Origin: Sindora glabra
Lineage: Eukaryota; Streptophyta; Magnoliopsida; Fabales; Fabaceae
Direction: 5' to 3'
DNA: 64,000 nt
Assembly: GCA_020226215.1 (NCBI GenBank)
Contig: CM035232.1
Coordinates: 62,691,220 to 62,755,219, forward strand
In this document: positions 10,530 to 20,930 of the stretch, one piece after another
Position numbering within the stretch: the first letter of the stretch is position 1
How the letters are laid out: each line of letters starts with the position of its first letter
The notes under the pieces: generated by a model
Told to the model about the DNA's origin: nothing
What the model saw: the letters and a program-made list of their open reading frames with translations, nothing else
Databases searched by the model: none
Translations under genes and position numbers: made by a program

Positions 10530-12240
10530 GATGGTTGTAAAAGTTTAAATCATCCACCTTACTTGCTTTATCTAGATACTTTATCTCTAGAAACTCGATC
10601 AAATTTTCTTCAAGCAATGACTTTAGCATTGATGCCATATCTGAATCAGGAAATGGATATTTTTTATTGTCTTTCCTTTAAGGAATCTTTCTTCTTTTAT
10701 TAGGAGCATAATGGCTTTGTTATCTTTCTTATTGGCATTAATGTTGAGCTTGATTGGTGAAGAAGCTATAGCTATGGATTGCTTAGTTTTGGGCTTGGAA
10801 GATAAAGACTTGCTATTCTATTAAAACCTCTTCTTTTTCTTTATCTTCTCATAAATAGAAAGCTTTTGACTTAAGTTAACAACAATATTGAGTTCCATGT
10901 CATGTGCTTTCATAGCCGATTCTTTAAATGTTCATGGCTTAATGGCTTAAAGGATATAACTTAGGCTTCAATCCATGTTTTAAATGCACATTACTATTAT
11001 TAATGATTTAGACAACTGATCCTTATAGTTAAGGCTCAAATTCCTCTATCACTAAATGTAATAAACTTTAAGCTCATCTTTCCATTAGCGAGTGTTAATA
11101 AGCTCCAACATGCTAATAGTATAAAGGGTGTTATAAAAATAATTTAGAAACTTATATTCAAGCTAGTCTTAGCTATAAATGGATCCTAACGCTAAGTTAG
11201 TGTACTAATCAAAGGCATTTCCTTTAAGAGAATGTATAAACTATTCATTATAAGATCTCTATCAGTTCCAACATTGTTACAAATTTGAATGAAGTGAGTG
11301 ACTTGTTGCCTAAAATTTCCTCTGCCATTAAACTACTGAAACTTATGTTATTGATAATTTTGAGGCATTTTTAGTAAATCAATCCTTTGATTGTATGGTT
11401 TGACATAGAAAAATGAAGCTACTCTCTTCTACTTGATCTTTGATAACTCCTTTAATGAATTCTTTTAGCCAGCTAGTAGGGATAACACTCTTTGGATAAA
11501 ATTGCTTGTTCTTGAAGGTAATTTGTTCCTTTGGAGTTTCATTTTACTCATTTTGTCTAATTCATCTTTAAATGTGTTACATGAATCATCATATGACTTA
11601 AGAGAGCCACTAACCTTTTATGAGATGTCAAAGATGTATTTTTCTCTTGTAATATCTCTGTCCCAAATGGATTTAATTAGCACTTCAAGTATTTTTGCTA
11701 TAGTTAAGACTTGCTTTTCTAGACAAGTTGCATTTATCACTATGATAAGCATCGTTATTGAATTTAAGGATCCAAAAAAGTCAAGAAAGCAATCTTTTGA
11801 AAAAGGTTTCTTTAGTTTGGATATTAGAGTTTTTGAAACAAAATTGATAATATTAGCCTTACTAGCCCCTTTATTAATTGTAATCTTTGTTACTAATTCA
11901 AAACTTTTAGATAAATTAGGTTAAGCTAAAACATCGCTAAGAATGTTAACTACCTTTAACTTTACTCCCACTGCACCTACAAGTGAAGGTGACTTCCATG
12001 ATAATGAACTTATGAAAATAGGAGTCGAATTTGGTATTGTAGATATATAAGCATACATGTCTATAAGGGTTATTATTTTGCTTTAATTTGTGGGATCCTA
12101 AGAATCTGAGCTTGCTGAGTTGATTAGAGGATTTACTCTAGATGTAGTCAATAACATGTTGTTGAAGGCTCACTTCTATGGTGCCATTTGAATTTGCTTA
12201 GGTGAATTTGATCTTGAATATAAGAGATAAGAGGCAGAAA
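10530..12240 (-). pseudogene. Element A gag, proximal part (decayed)
   Basis: Gag of the Tat element on the minus strand. Near the start is EFIKGVIKDQVEESSF (about 11480-11430). The retrotransposon-gag core follows: MPQNYQ and KFQ-FNGRGNFRQQVTHFI (about 11370-11300), then CNNVGTDRDLIMNSLYILLKEMPL to about 11215. Further on are AHDMELNIVVNLSQKL at about 10910-10860 and the C-terminal block YPFPDSDMASMLKSLLEEN at about 10660-10600, then KVDDLNFYNH up to the copia junction. These match the order in Tat gag (HDMELSI, YPFPDSD, KVDDPNYCKYH). Multiple stops and frame changes are present. Confidence 0.85.
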
Positions 12241-12261
12241 TGGTCCTATCGAGCTTGCTAA
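12241..12261 (-). other. Element A primer-site region (decayed)
   Basis: On the minus strand this reads TTAGCAAGCTCGATAGGACC. It aligns with TTGGCACACCTACTGGGACA at 28257-28276 in element C, and both are preceded by the same TATGTGTA-AAATTTTT sequence. In this family the TTGGCACGCC-type motif follows the LTR end and serves as the tRNA primer site. The tRNA identity is not assigned. Confidence 0.6.
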
Positions 12262-12267
12262 AAATTT

Positions 12268-13105
12268 GTACACATAAAATTTCTTAATAAAGAAATTATA
12301 CAAAACAAATAATTTTATTAGTTTCATGAAGTGAGTACAATCTCTAATTTAATTCTTGATAAGAAATAAATTCCTTTAATTCTTCTTTTCAAGTTGATTT
12401 TGGTCAAGAGTTTTAAGAAGCTTGGTCTCGAATTAAATGATTGAATTTTGGCTTCAAATGAAGGCTTAAACAGGCTTGATCTCATCTTAATGGTTGAATA
12501 GTTAACTTCAATGGATGGCTTGAAGAGGCTTAATCTCCAATTAAAGGTCAAAATCTTCACAAAAGCTTTCTATTTAAAAAGATCCATAAACGTGACTATG
12601 AAGGTGGTTAAAATCTTTAACTTAAAATAAATGTTCTTGATTGTAGTTAAAGACTTTGGATGATTTGATCTTTCACTAATAGAGGTTTAAGAGAGATTCT
12701 CATTTCTTTCTCTAACTACTTATTGTTGTGAATGGCATAAATAGGCTGTCTATTTGTAAAGCTATAAGGAAGTGCTTAGAGATAATCATTTTAATTTTTA
12801 ATATTTATCACCTTTAAATTTATTAAAAAGGCAAATCTCTTATTGGTTAAGATGACGCACCGTGATATATGATGATATTTTCTTTGCCAATCAACATTAT
12901 TAATGCATAGACTTATTTTAATTGGTTGACTTATGTCATTGTGTACATATGGCATAATTTAATTTATAATCCAAGATATTTTATGGGCCTATATATTTTT
13001 CATGTAAGATTTTAAACTTTAATAAGTAGCCTTTTTTATTGGTTATAATTTATTAAGTGGAAATTAAATAAACTAATTTTATTTATCTATAGACTTATAT
13101 TATGA
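12268..13105 (-). repeat. Element A 5' LTR (approximate)
   Basis: The segment is collinear on the minus strand with 27305-28250 of element C. Shared anchors are TTTATTTAATTT-CAC near the start, CCAATAAAAAA, the C-ATAAGAG/TAAG region, and ATTTGTTTT-TATAATTTCT near the end. The start is placed by comparison with the 3' LTR stub of element C at 42663. It contains a 54-base tandem repeat. Confidence 0.65.
12400..12560 (-). repeat. 54-base tandem repeat inside element A LTR
   Basis: About 2.5 units of 54 bases. On the minus strand each unit contains a GAGATYAAGCCTSTTYAAGC-like segment, then YCATTTGAAG and a run ending in AATCATTTAATTC or similar. Because 54 is a multiple of three, a 78-codon open frame (12560-12324) shows an 18-residue period (LFKPSIE, LFKPSFE, FLKLL). 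That frame is repeat sequence, not a gene. Confidence 0.7.
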
Positions 13106-13226
13106 ATAGATAGTATTTCTATGAGAATGATATCCTTTGAGGAATTTCATATAGAATCCTAATAAATCAAAGCACACAACCTACAAACTTATTATAGAAT
13201 TTAGTTTACTATAACAATATGTTGAT

Positions 13227-13232
<6 letters not shown>

Positions 13233-13289
<57 letters not shown>
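13233..13289. repeat. (AT)n microsatellite, ~28 units
   Basis: Uninterrupted AT dinucleotide repeat of about 57 bases, preceded by a short CACACA-type run. It lies about 130 bases outside the likely start of the element A LTR. Confidence 0.97.
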
Positions 13290-13290
<1 letters not shown>

Positions 13291-14266
13291 CTCTAAAATA
13301 ATGAAAAAGTTAAGAACTGCATGTGATTTTGGCCATAAAAAAGGCAACTCAAAACATGCTTATGTTTTGTAACACGTTATATTCAATAATATTTTTATTT
13401 TAGATGTTAATCCTATTAGTCATACCATTGGTGGTGCATAAATTTCTATTGTATGGGAACATTATTCATAAAAGATATTATATGTAATTTTTGCTTTACA
13501 TTAGTGACTAATAGCCATGTTTTGATACTATTGTTAATAAGGTATCTAGCTAGTCTTCATCATTTATTTTAAATTGATAATTATGATATTTTATTACTTT
13601 AAGCTCAGCAAATTAATTCCCTATTGCCATATAATTAAAATGAGACCAAAATGATGATTGACATAAACCTTTAAAATACATATTATTAAATATAAAATAA
13701 AAATTCTATGCATTTTTGTTTTCTACAGAGCAATATATAGCACTTCTTTACAATTTCATCTTGTTTTGGATTAAAATGTTATTATAATTATAACAAGTTA
13801 TAATACTTAGATAGGGCTTTAGTGGTACCACTAGTAAAATCTTATTTTAAGAGCATTACAATAATGACATCACTAACTTGAAGAAAAAAATATCATTTGC
13901 TGTCATACGCAATTTCAATATTTGTTTGCAACCTCATGCAATATTCCTTTTAATCTTTATGATTATGATGTTTTTCTTTAAATAATAGTATTATTATACA
14001 TACATTGATTAATTATTTTTCTTATGAATCTCTATAAAGGTAGTGGTTTTCTACATTTATGGTACATCGTTCATCATTGTGAGTAGCTTATTAATACTCA
14101 CGACCATTTTTTAAATTATCATTACAACACATTATAAAGAGTTGTTACCAACATTAAATTTGATATTTACTTTTCAATTTTAATTCATCAAAATGTTTGA
14201 CAAAGATAAAAAGAAAAACTCGAACAAATTAAGTTGGCATTTAAAATTTAAGCAAACTAGTAGTTA
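13290..14266. other. No recognisable feature
   Basis: AT-rich sequence with dense stops in all frames. I see no coding match, no tandem repeat and no LTR boundary. Confidence 0.5.
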
Positions 14267-14276
14267 GATTAAGCAT

Positions 14277-14456
14277 GGATTGGGATCCTCTAAAGTGCAA
14301 AAAGTACTTTAGAGGATAAAGTACCAAAATCTACTATTGATTTATTTATTTATTTTTATTTATAAAATTATGAATCAAAATCAATAGTAGATTTTAGCAC
14401 TTTACCCTCTAAAGCGCATTCTAAAGTGCAAAATGCACTTTAGAAGATTCCAACGC
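14277..14456. mobile_element. Mutator-like MITE, 180 bases, perfect 10-base target duplication
   Basis: GATTAAGCAT occurs exactly at 14267-14276 and again at 14457-14466. Between them lies a 180-base element whose ends are inverted: GGATTGGGATCCTCTAAAGTGC on the left pairs with the complement of the right end at 18 of 22 bases. The inverted similarity continues inward through ACTTTAGA, TAAAGT and AAATCTACTATTGATTT to a short AT-rich loop, so almost the whole element can fold as a hairpin. The right arm has about 10-15 extra bases. It has no coding capacity. Target duplications of 9-10 bases with long inverted repeats fit a Mutator-derived MITE. Confidence 0.85.
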
Positions 14457-14466
14457 GATTAAGCAT

Positions 14467-16050
14467 ATTAATAACTAATGCATTTCAAAATAAAATATTG
14501 AAGATCCAAATATTTAAAAGTATCATGATCATGAGTATAATAAAAAGAGATAATCTCACAAATTTTTTACAAAAGATATGAAATGGTTAAAACTAGATGT
14601 CATACTTATCATTTTATTGTCAAATTTAGATAATCTTGAAAACTTTAGTAAAGAGAATTATGTGAAGCAAACCATTCAAACAATAAAAATACTATTCTAA
14701 GCAAGGTGTGATTATTATTGCACAAAAATTACAAAAAAGGGCACAAGTAAGGAACTAAAGTATATATTCAAATACTAATCAAATTACATTAGTGTTTTGA
14801 TTAAAAAAATGAAGGCTAAAAGGAAGCATATTAGCTAGACTCCTCAACGTCATCCTTTTTTATTAGCATGATCACTACTTCTCCTATCTTTAATTGTGTG
14901 ATTCTTTTCAATAACTTTCTTTTATAGCATCTTCTTGGTAAGAGATATTGAATACTGACCAATGCAATATACACTAAGACTTTAGTCTATCCTTGATAAG
15001 CTAATGTCTAAAGCAAACTTTTTAAGAAAAAGGAAACATCCAAAGCCAAATTGCTAAAAAGGAAAAATGGGATCTAGAAGATAAGCTTAGTTAAGTTAGG
15101 TTTCAAAGCTATATTTGAAAGTAACCCCTACTTCAATTCTTAGTTAGTTAACTTCCTCTTACACCATGAGAACCTTATTACTAACATCTAAAGCATCCTT
15201 AACCTTTGCTTTGGCAATCTTCTTTAATATTCTAATTTGTTCTTTTAAAGCATTGCACATCTTTATCCATATATTAATTGATCGCTCTATTTCACTTATT
15301 TCAAATATGGTTTTCAATAAATTGTTTGTAGTTCTATTATAAAGATATTAATACTAGTTCTATTATAAATATGGAGTTCTTGGATCACATTGTCCTTTAA
15401 CTTGGCCAAATCCCTTCCTTTCAAAGCTTCTTTTATTCATTTGAGGAGTCTTGATAATTTTTTTGTAGTTTGCCAAAGACCTTGTTGATTTCTTCATAAG
15501 AATACCTGAACAATATAAATTCACTTACCAATTTTTCATAGGTAGGTTTTCTCCTTTTCTATATTTTCTTTTTATTTTTATTTTTTTCTTCTTTAAGAGA
15601 AAGAATTTCCCCCATATTCAAGAGTTTAACTTGCTTATTAGCAAGTTTTATCTTTAGCTCTTCACATTGGCCTATGCCAATTTCATAATAGTTTTGATCA
15701 AATTAGCATATAACCTTTATTTTAAATTTTATCTTTAGAGAATCTTCTATTTTCCTTAACATGTTCATTAAAACAAAGATTATGTCTAAAACTAGGTATC
15801 ACCACTAAGCTTTATGTGATAACCACTCACACCTACACTATGAGACTATTATCTTTTTCCTCTACAACAATTTTTCTCTTCCTAACTATCTTCTTAGGAA
15901 TTAAAAGATGGCTATTATTAATGTTAATGCCTATAACCTTTTTCTAGCTGATGTTTTCTTCGGGAATTTCTTTTGAGGGATATTTTCCATTATCACCTTA
16001 ATTTAAGTGAAAGAAAAGGTTTCCAAAAATAAATAACATTCATGTATAGT
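14467..16050 (-). other. Eroded region with weak coding flavour, unidentified
   Basis: Minus-strand translation between about 16000 and 14900 gives patches that look coding, such as EKPTYEKLVSEFI near 15560, EEINKVFGKLQKNYQDSSNE near 15480 and ALKEQIRILKKIAKAKVKDALDVSNKV near 15230. They are lysine- and glutamate-rich and could be coiled coil. They share no motif I recognise. The region may be an old retroelement accessory reading frame. The plus strand shows nothing better. Confidence 0.3.
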
Positions 16051-17734
16051 TTTCTAAAAGCTTTATTATTTTAAGTTTTTACTCATTGTCTTATTTAAAT
16101 CATTGCTACTAGAAAAGGTTTTATTTCCAAAGGGATGATGGCTTCATTTTTTAAGAATGCTCACTAAAAAAATGCATCATTTTGGTACAATTCATTGGAG
16201 GTGGTTATGCATATCCAACATCTATCATTCGAGGTGGTCTAAATGCAATATATTCATTATTTGGTGGTAGTTATGTTAGTAACCACCTTTAGGTCCTAAA
16301 TTTTATTTAATAAAGTCTTTGCAAGTTGTCCTATGTATATTACACATTGAAAATTTCTATGCAAGCTTCCTTTCCGCACTTTCATTTTTGAAACCTAAAT
16401 TCCTTATGAAACCCTATAAAGGTATCTTCCCTGTTAAGTTTCCTTTTGTTTCTTCATTAAACTTCATTTTCCTTTGCTTGCCCTTGTATGATGAAGCGAA
16501 GCAACATTCATTAATAGCAAAGTAACATGACAAAGAAAGAATTAGGTAATTTTCTAGGAATTGCTTCACCAAATTGCTAATTGTGTTAATATTTATCATT
16601 CAAGACCATGTTTAAAGGAATGTGTTCCCTATATCTAGATCACATAAGGTTTTCCTGAGATATAATCTAGGGCTTTTTTGGCTAACCTAATAAATCTAAT
16701 TGAATAAAATATCGATTGGTTTTATCATTTGTGAAGTTAGTTTAGGATTTTACTAAGCTAGTTTAGGTTTCTACTCATGTTCCACTTTTATCTAAATTTA
16801 AGTTTTTATGTCTAAATTTAAAGGATACGAAATCTAAGTTTAGGTTTGTATATTAAATTCTTCATTATGCAAGTGGTAATAATTAAGTTATTAGTGAAAT
16901 TAGAAAGAAGGTTACCACTAATATTGTGCTATTTAGCCAAGGCATAGAACATTCATGTTTTCAGGAAGAGAAGTCCAAATACAATGATCATATTAGGTTA
17001 TTTTATCAAAAAGAAAAAAGAAAAATGAGTAGAACAATTCATAGCACTTTAGTCAAGGAGTCAAATTTGAATTACTATTAATGAAAAGTTAATAATAAAA
17101 ATTAAACAAAGAAAGTCACTCATAATGATCACATGTGAAATTAGTGGAGAATTTGGACTAGGAAAACTGAAGATGTAGTAAACTTATAGGTCATTAAAAA
17201 TAGAACAAGAAAATTTATTACCATTGAAAACAAATTTCTATTGTAATAAGATATACTAAAAATATAATATTATTGAATTTATTTTTATTTTTCCATTAAG
17301 AGTATATCTCTTTAAAAGTTATTAACTTCAACTAATCAAAATAACTTATATTGAATAAATAACATTAAAAGTTAGATCTACACTACATATGTTGTAATTT
17401 CAATCCTAAAAAATTAGGCTTGTGATTAAGAATATAAGTCTAAAATGCACAGTTCACATATGTCATAGGTTTAATTTTTACATATAGTAAAAAAATTTAT
17501 TCCTTTTAAGGATAACAAGCACATTATAAAGTTATATCTCTTTAAAGAGTTGTAACTCAATTGTTTTTAACTTTTCCTTGTGGAATACTAGATAAATTTT
17601 AATGTTTTATCTTGATCTTTAAATTTTAAAAATGCAAGTTCATGGAATTAAATAAAAAAGAAAGTCATAAGATAGGTTACTTTTCACATCAAAACCTATA
17701 TTCACATAAAATTGACACTAGCATTCAATTACCT
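16051..17734. other. No recognisable feature
   Basis: AT-rich sequence. Two short overlapping open frames near 16319-16599 lie on opposite strands, have no family resemblance and look like chance. No repeat boundary was seen. Confidence 0.45.
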
Positions 17735-17940
17735 TTTGATGATAAAGTCTCGAAGATTTAGGTATAATGATGGAAGACTTATGAAATAGAAAAAAGACAT
17801 TCCAATGCTTGAGTTAGTATCAATAAGAGAAAATTAGAAGTAAAAAAGAGTATTAGATCCATAAATAGAGTGATAAAGGATATTATATATAAAATATAGG
17901 TATAATATTGAAAGGTAAGTTCATAATTGTTATTGTCACT
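17735..17940 (+). repeat. ~200-base dispersed repeat, copy 1
   Basis: It aligns with 18935-19069 plus 20620-20710 and with 20725-20930. Shared landmarks are a GAAGATT-GG or TCTAGGTA start, GGAGACTTATGAAATAG-like sequence, CA(C)TCCAATGCT followed by (G)TCAGT, then GTGATAAAGGATATTATAT, GAATATAGGTATA and AAGTTC-TAATTGTTATTGTCA. This copy is uninterrupted and shows the state of the repeat before the G1 insertion. Confidence 0.7.
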
Positions 17941-18934
17941 AACCCTCTTTCCATCCTAATATTTTGAAAAGTAGATTTTAATACTTGTAAAATAGAGAAA
18001 AAAAAAACCAAAGATGGCATTCTAAAGAGGCCTCCATTAATTAGGTTAGTATATGTCATGAAAGAGGAATATAAAACATAAAGTATTAAGTGAGAATGAA
18101 TGTTTGAGGAATCAACTTGGATACTAAAGGATTTTCACCTAAGCTTTGATATCACGTTGAGGGCATGTAACTTGCTTAGGCTTTATATTATAAGCTCATT
18201 TCTTATTTATTTAATTCTTAAATTACTACTTTTTATTTAACTATCTTAACTTTTTCTAAGCTGATTAGTCATTGCCAAAAGACCTTGTTGTATGGGGCTT
18301 TGCCCCTTTCTATATAGGCATATGTGTGGTAGTTAATTCTTTGGATTGATTATCCTTTAAAGTTGTTTTAAGATTGGAAGGTCCTTTAATGCATGGCCTT
18401 TGTTGGCTTGTCCAAACACTTGGCTTTCCTTAAATATTTAAATCACTTTATGCATTATTTAGTTACATCCTTTATAAATGTTATGGTGTTTTGGGCATTA
18501 ACATTTTTATAAATGAAGAGTTTTTTTCTCATTTTTATATCTTAATTAGATTTTAAAAATATTTTTTCTATGACTGCAATTATAAAAAATTTAGTTAAAA
18601 AGTGGTGTATATCTAGAGTTAGTAGTGCAACGCCTTTCCTTTCCTTATAACAATAACAAAAGGAGAAATTAATTTTTTGGCTATTTTTATTCATGCAATA
18701 AATTTATCTTATTGAAATTAAGCCTAAATATTATATTGTTTAAAAAATTATTAATCCTTCCCAAAAACATCATAATAAAATGAAGGTGGTTCGATCGCTT
18801 TTTCTTCTTTGATACTATTAAAGATTTTTTACTAGTAAACGTGAAAAATTCATCATTAGTAAAGTGTGTTAGAAAATCAAATTTTCAAAAAATCCTTTTT
18901 CTTGATTAAACATGGTGACTAGATAAGTTGCGAA
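17941..18934. other. No recognisable feature
   Basis: AT-rich sequence with a slightly more GC-containing patch near 18270-18440. No open frame of substance, tandem repeat or LTR terminus was seen. Confidence 0.45.
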
Positions 18935-19069
18935 TGATGCCAATGATATAAATTCTCAAAATTCTAGGTATTGGAATAGGAGACCTATAAAATAGGGGAA
19001 AGTCACTCCAATGACTACGTCAATATTAGTAAAAGAAAAGTAAAAGTAAAAGAAAATAATAGATTGATG
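18935..19069 (+). repeat. ~200-base repeat, copy 2, left part
   Basis: It matches the first two thirds of copy 1: a TCTAGGTATTGGAATAGGAG-type segment, CCTATAAAATAGGGGAAAG, then CACTCCAATGAC and GTCAATATTAGTAAAAG. It is cut at about 19069 by solo LTR G1. The remainder of the unit resumes at 20620. Confidence 0.65.
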
Positions 19070-20619
19070 GTTGTTGAAGCTAATTAAAGTTAAAAATTAT
19101 TGCTTTAATAAAAACTTGCAATACAAGGTAATAAACTAGGTTGAACTCCTAATGATCTACTTAATACATCCTATTATAATGATTTACTAACTATGATTAT
19201 AGAATTATTTAAGCCTTTTATATTAAAAAAATGAAAGAACTAAATAGAAATAACAATGAAAATTTATCTTGCACTAAGTAATTGATATCTAGACAAGATG
19301 TAGAAATATAAATCGAATTAAATTAGGGGGTTTGAATTGAAATCAAAATAGAATTTAAGATTAAAAATAGAATGCAAAATTAACATAGAGAAATAGTAAA
19401 GAAACATAGTTGATCCAAGGAATTTAAGAACTCTTTGATACAATAATCATACATCACAAAATATTTGACAATTGCAATTAATTTCTTAGCCCAAAATGAT
19501 TTGGAACCTTTACAATGATTCACAAATTCCATACTAGATAACTATAACCATCTAGTATTTGATTAATTTATATTAACAGAATTAAGTAGCTATTATAATC
19601 CATAAAGTTAGATCTAAATATAAAATTTAAGTGAATTAAAGGTTTAAACCAAAAACCTCTGATTTAATCATTCAATTCTCTATCTTCATAAGAAAAATGA
19701 TGATTAACCAACTAAGATTTAACATAAAACTAGATATATATATGTCAAAGATTGCAAAAATAAACATAGGTTATACCAAATTAGTTTTTAATTTATGTAA
19801 TTCTAGAAAATTAAAAAAGAGAATTAAAGAAAGGAAAATCAATTAACAATAATCAATATTATGACTAAAGATTTCATAATTCAAATTGAGATAAGCCTCA
19901 AAATTCTTTGAATCAATATGAAAATTACCTTTTATGGATAAAAACAAGAAATTTATAGAAAAGTAGAAAAATGTCTAGAATTATGTGTTCTTGCCTTTAA
20001 AGGCACAAACTCTTAAACTTGATTTCCTCCTTTAAAACTTAATGGGTTAAGCAAACATACTTCCTAAGGTTACAAAGAATAAGGCCTTGCTAATTTTTGA
20101 AACCCTAATAATGTTTTACCATAGTAATTTTTGTGACTCAGCTTCTAACTTATGTTTGACTATCAAAGCGACTTAATTTCACTAAACCTCAAATATAAAG
20201 GTTTTTAAGTCGAGTCTTGTGAAACTTTAGGCATAAATTTTATCGTAATTAGACCTTTAGAGCTCCATATATGGCCCAAAAACTAAGAATATATTAGGTT
20301 AGATAAAAACAAAGCATTAACTTTATAGCCATTTTCAAATTTCCAAATATCTAAAATAGGCTTTGACCAAAATATGAAAGTTTTAAAGCTTCATCTAAGC
20401 TTTCTAATGATATAAGAGTCATCTAATTTTAGCTTTTAGAACTCAAATTATACCTAAAAACCTAGAATAGTATAAAAATCCAGCATTAATCGAATAATTT
20501 AAAAACATTAGAAAACTAACACCAATCACATGACAAGGCCAATTCCATAAAATTAAGCATATATAATACACTAAGAGTCAAAAAATAAGAGGAAATAATG
20601 TAGATAAAATATTACACAT
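19070..20619 (-). mobile_element. G1: gypsy-type solo LTR, ~1.55 kb
   Basis: It aligns over its whole length with the LTRs at 47086-48633 and 51586-53144. On the minus strand it starts TGTGTAATATTTT at 20619 and ends near 19070. No internal sequence adjoins either side: both flanks are parts of one copy of the ~200-base repeat, as shown by comparison with the uninterrupted copy at 17735. That is the structure left when the two LTRs of an element recombine. The exact duplicated target bases cannot be read because both flanks have mutated. Confidence 0.75.
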
Positions 20620-20710
20620 CATAAATTCATAGATAAAGTGATAAAGAGTACTATATATAGAATGTAAGCATGATATTAAAAGGAATGTTTGTAATTGTCA
20701 TTGTCATTTA
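20620..20710 (+). repeat. ~200-base repeat, copy 2, right part
   Basis: CATAGATAAAGTGATAAAGAG and the following ACTATATATAGAATGTAAGC and TTGTAATTGTCATTGTCA match the last third of copy 1 (about 17860-17940). Together with 18935-19069 it makes one unit. Confidence 0.65.
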
Positions 20711-20724
20711 CTTCCTACAAGCAA

Positions 20725-20930
20725 CACCAATAACAAAACCCTGAAGATTGGGGTCATTATGGGAGACTCAAGATCTGGAAAATGAAGGAAAGGGACTTTG
20801 ATGCTCAAGTCAGTGTAATGTAGGAGAATGTAAAAGAATAAGATAGGGAAATTAGCTTATAGAGTGATCTTGGGTACTATATATGGAATATAGGTATAGT
20901 GTTGAAGGGTAAGTTTCTAATTATTATCAT
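20725..20930 (+). repeat. ~200-base repeat, copy 3
   Basis: A complete unit that directly follows copy 2. It has CCCTGAAGATTGGGGTCATT, GGGAGACTCAAGATCTGG, GACTTTGATGCTCAAGTCAG and, at its end, GGGTACTATATATGGAATAT with AGGTATAGTGTTGAAGGG. Copies 2 and 3 were a tandem pair before G1 inserted. Confidence 0.7.

Larger units (their letters stand above)
1..13105 (-). mobile_element. Element A: Tat-type Ty3/gypsy retrotransposon, decayed and interrupted
   Basis: This is the remnant of a Ty3/gypsy element read on the minus strand. In reading order it has a 5' LTR (about 13105-12268), a primer-site region (about 12261-12241), gag (12240-10530 and 3107-2840), protease (about 2840-2390), a long linker, reverse transcriptase (about 1180-330) and the start of RNase H, which runs off the window at base 1. 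The order gag-protease-RT-RNase H, the YVDDLVIKSK-type RT motif and the protease context LLLEKS-LHEYGVIPF fit the Tat/Ogre group as I know it. A Ty1/copia element (3108-10529) splits gag. Every domain carries stops or frameshifts, so nothing is functional. The 3' LTR, and any integrase, would lie outside the window. Confidence 0.85.

Noticed and set aside
11502..11924. 140-codon plus-strand frame, hydrophobic, membrane-like
   Set aside because: It lies antisense to the gag N-terminal part of element A, which is supported by homology to element C. The hydrophobic look comes from reading lysine/asparagine-rich sequence in reverse.
13233..13289. AT repeat as possible element-specific structure or promoter
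   Set aside because: Plain dinucleotide microsatellite. Nothing around it indicates transcription.
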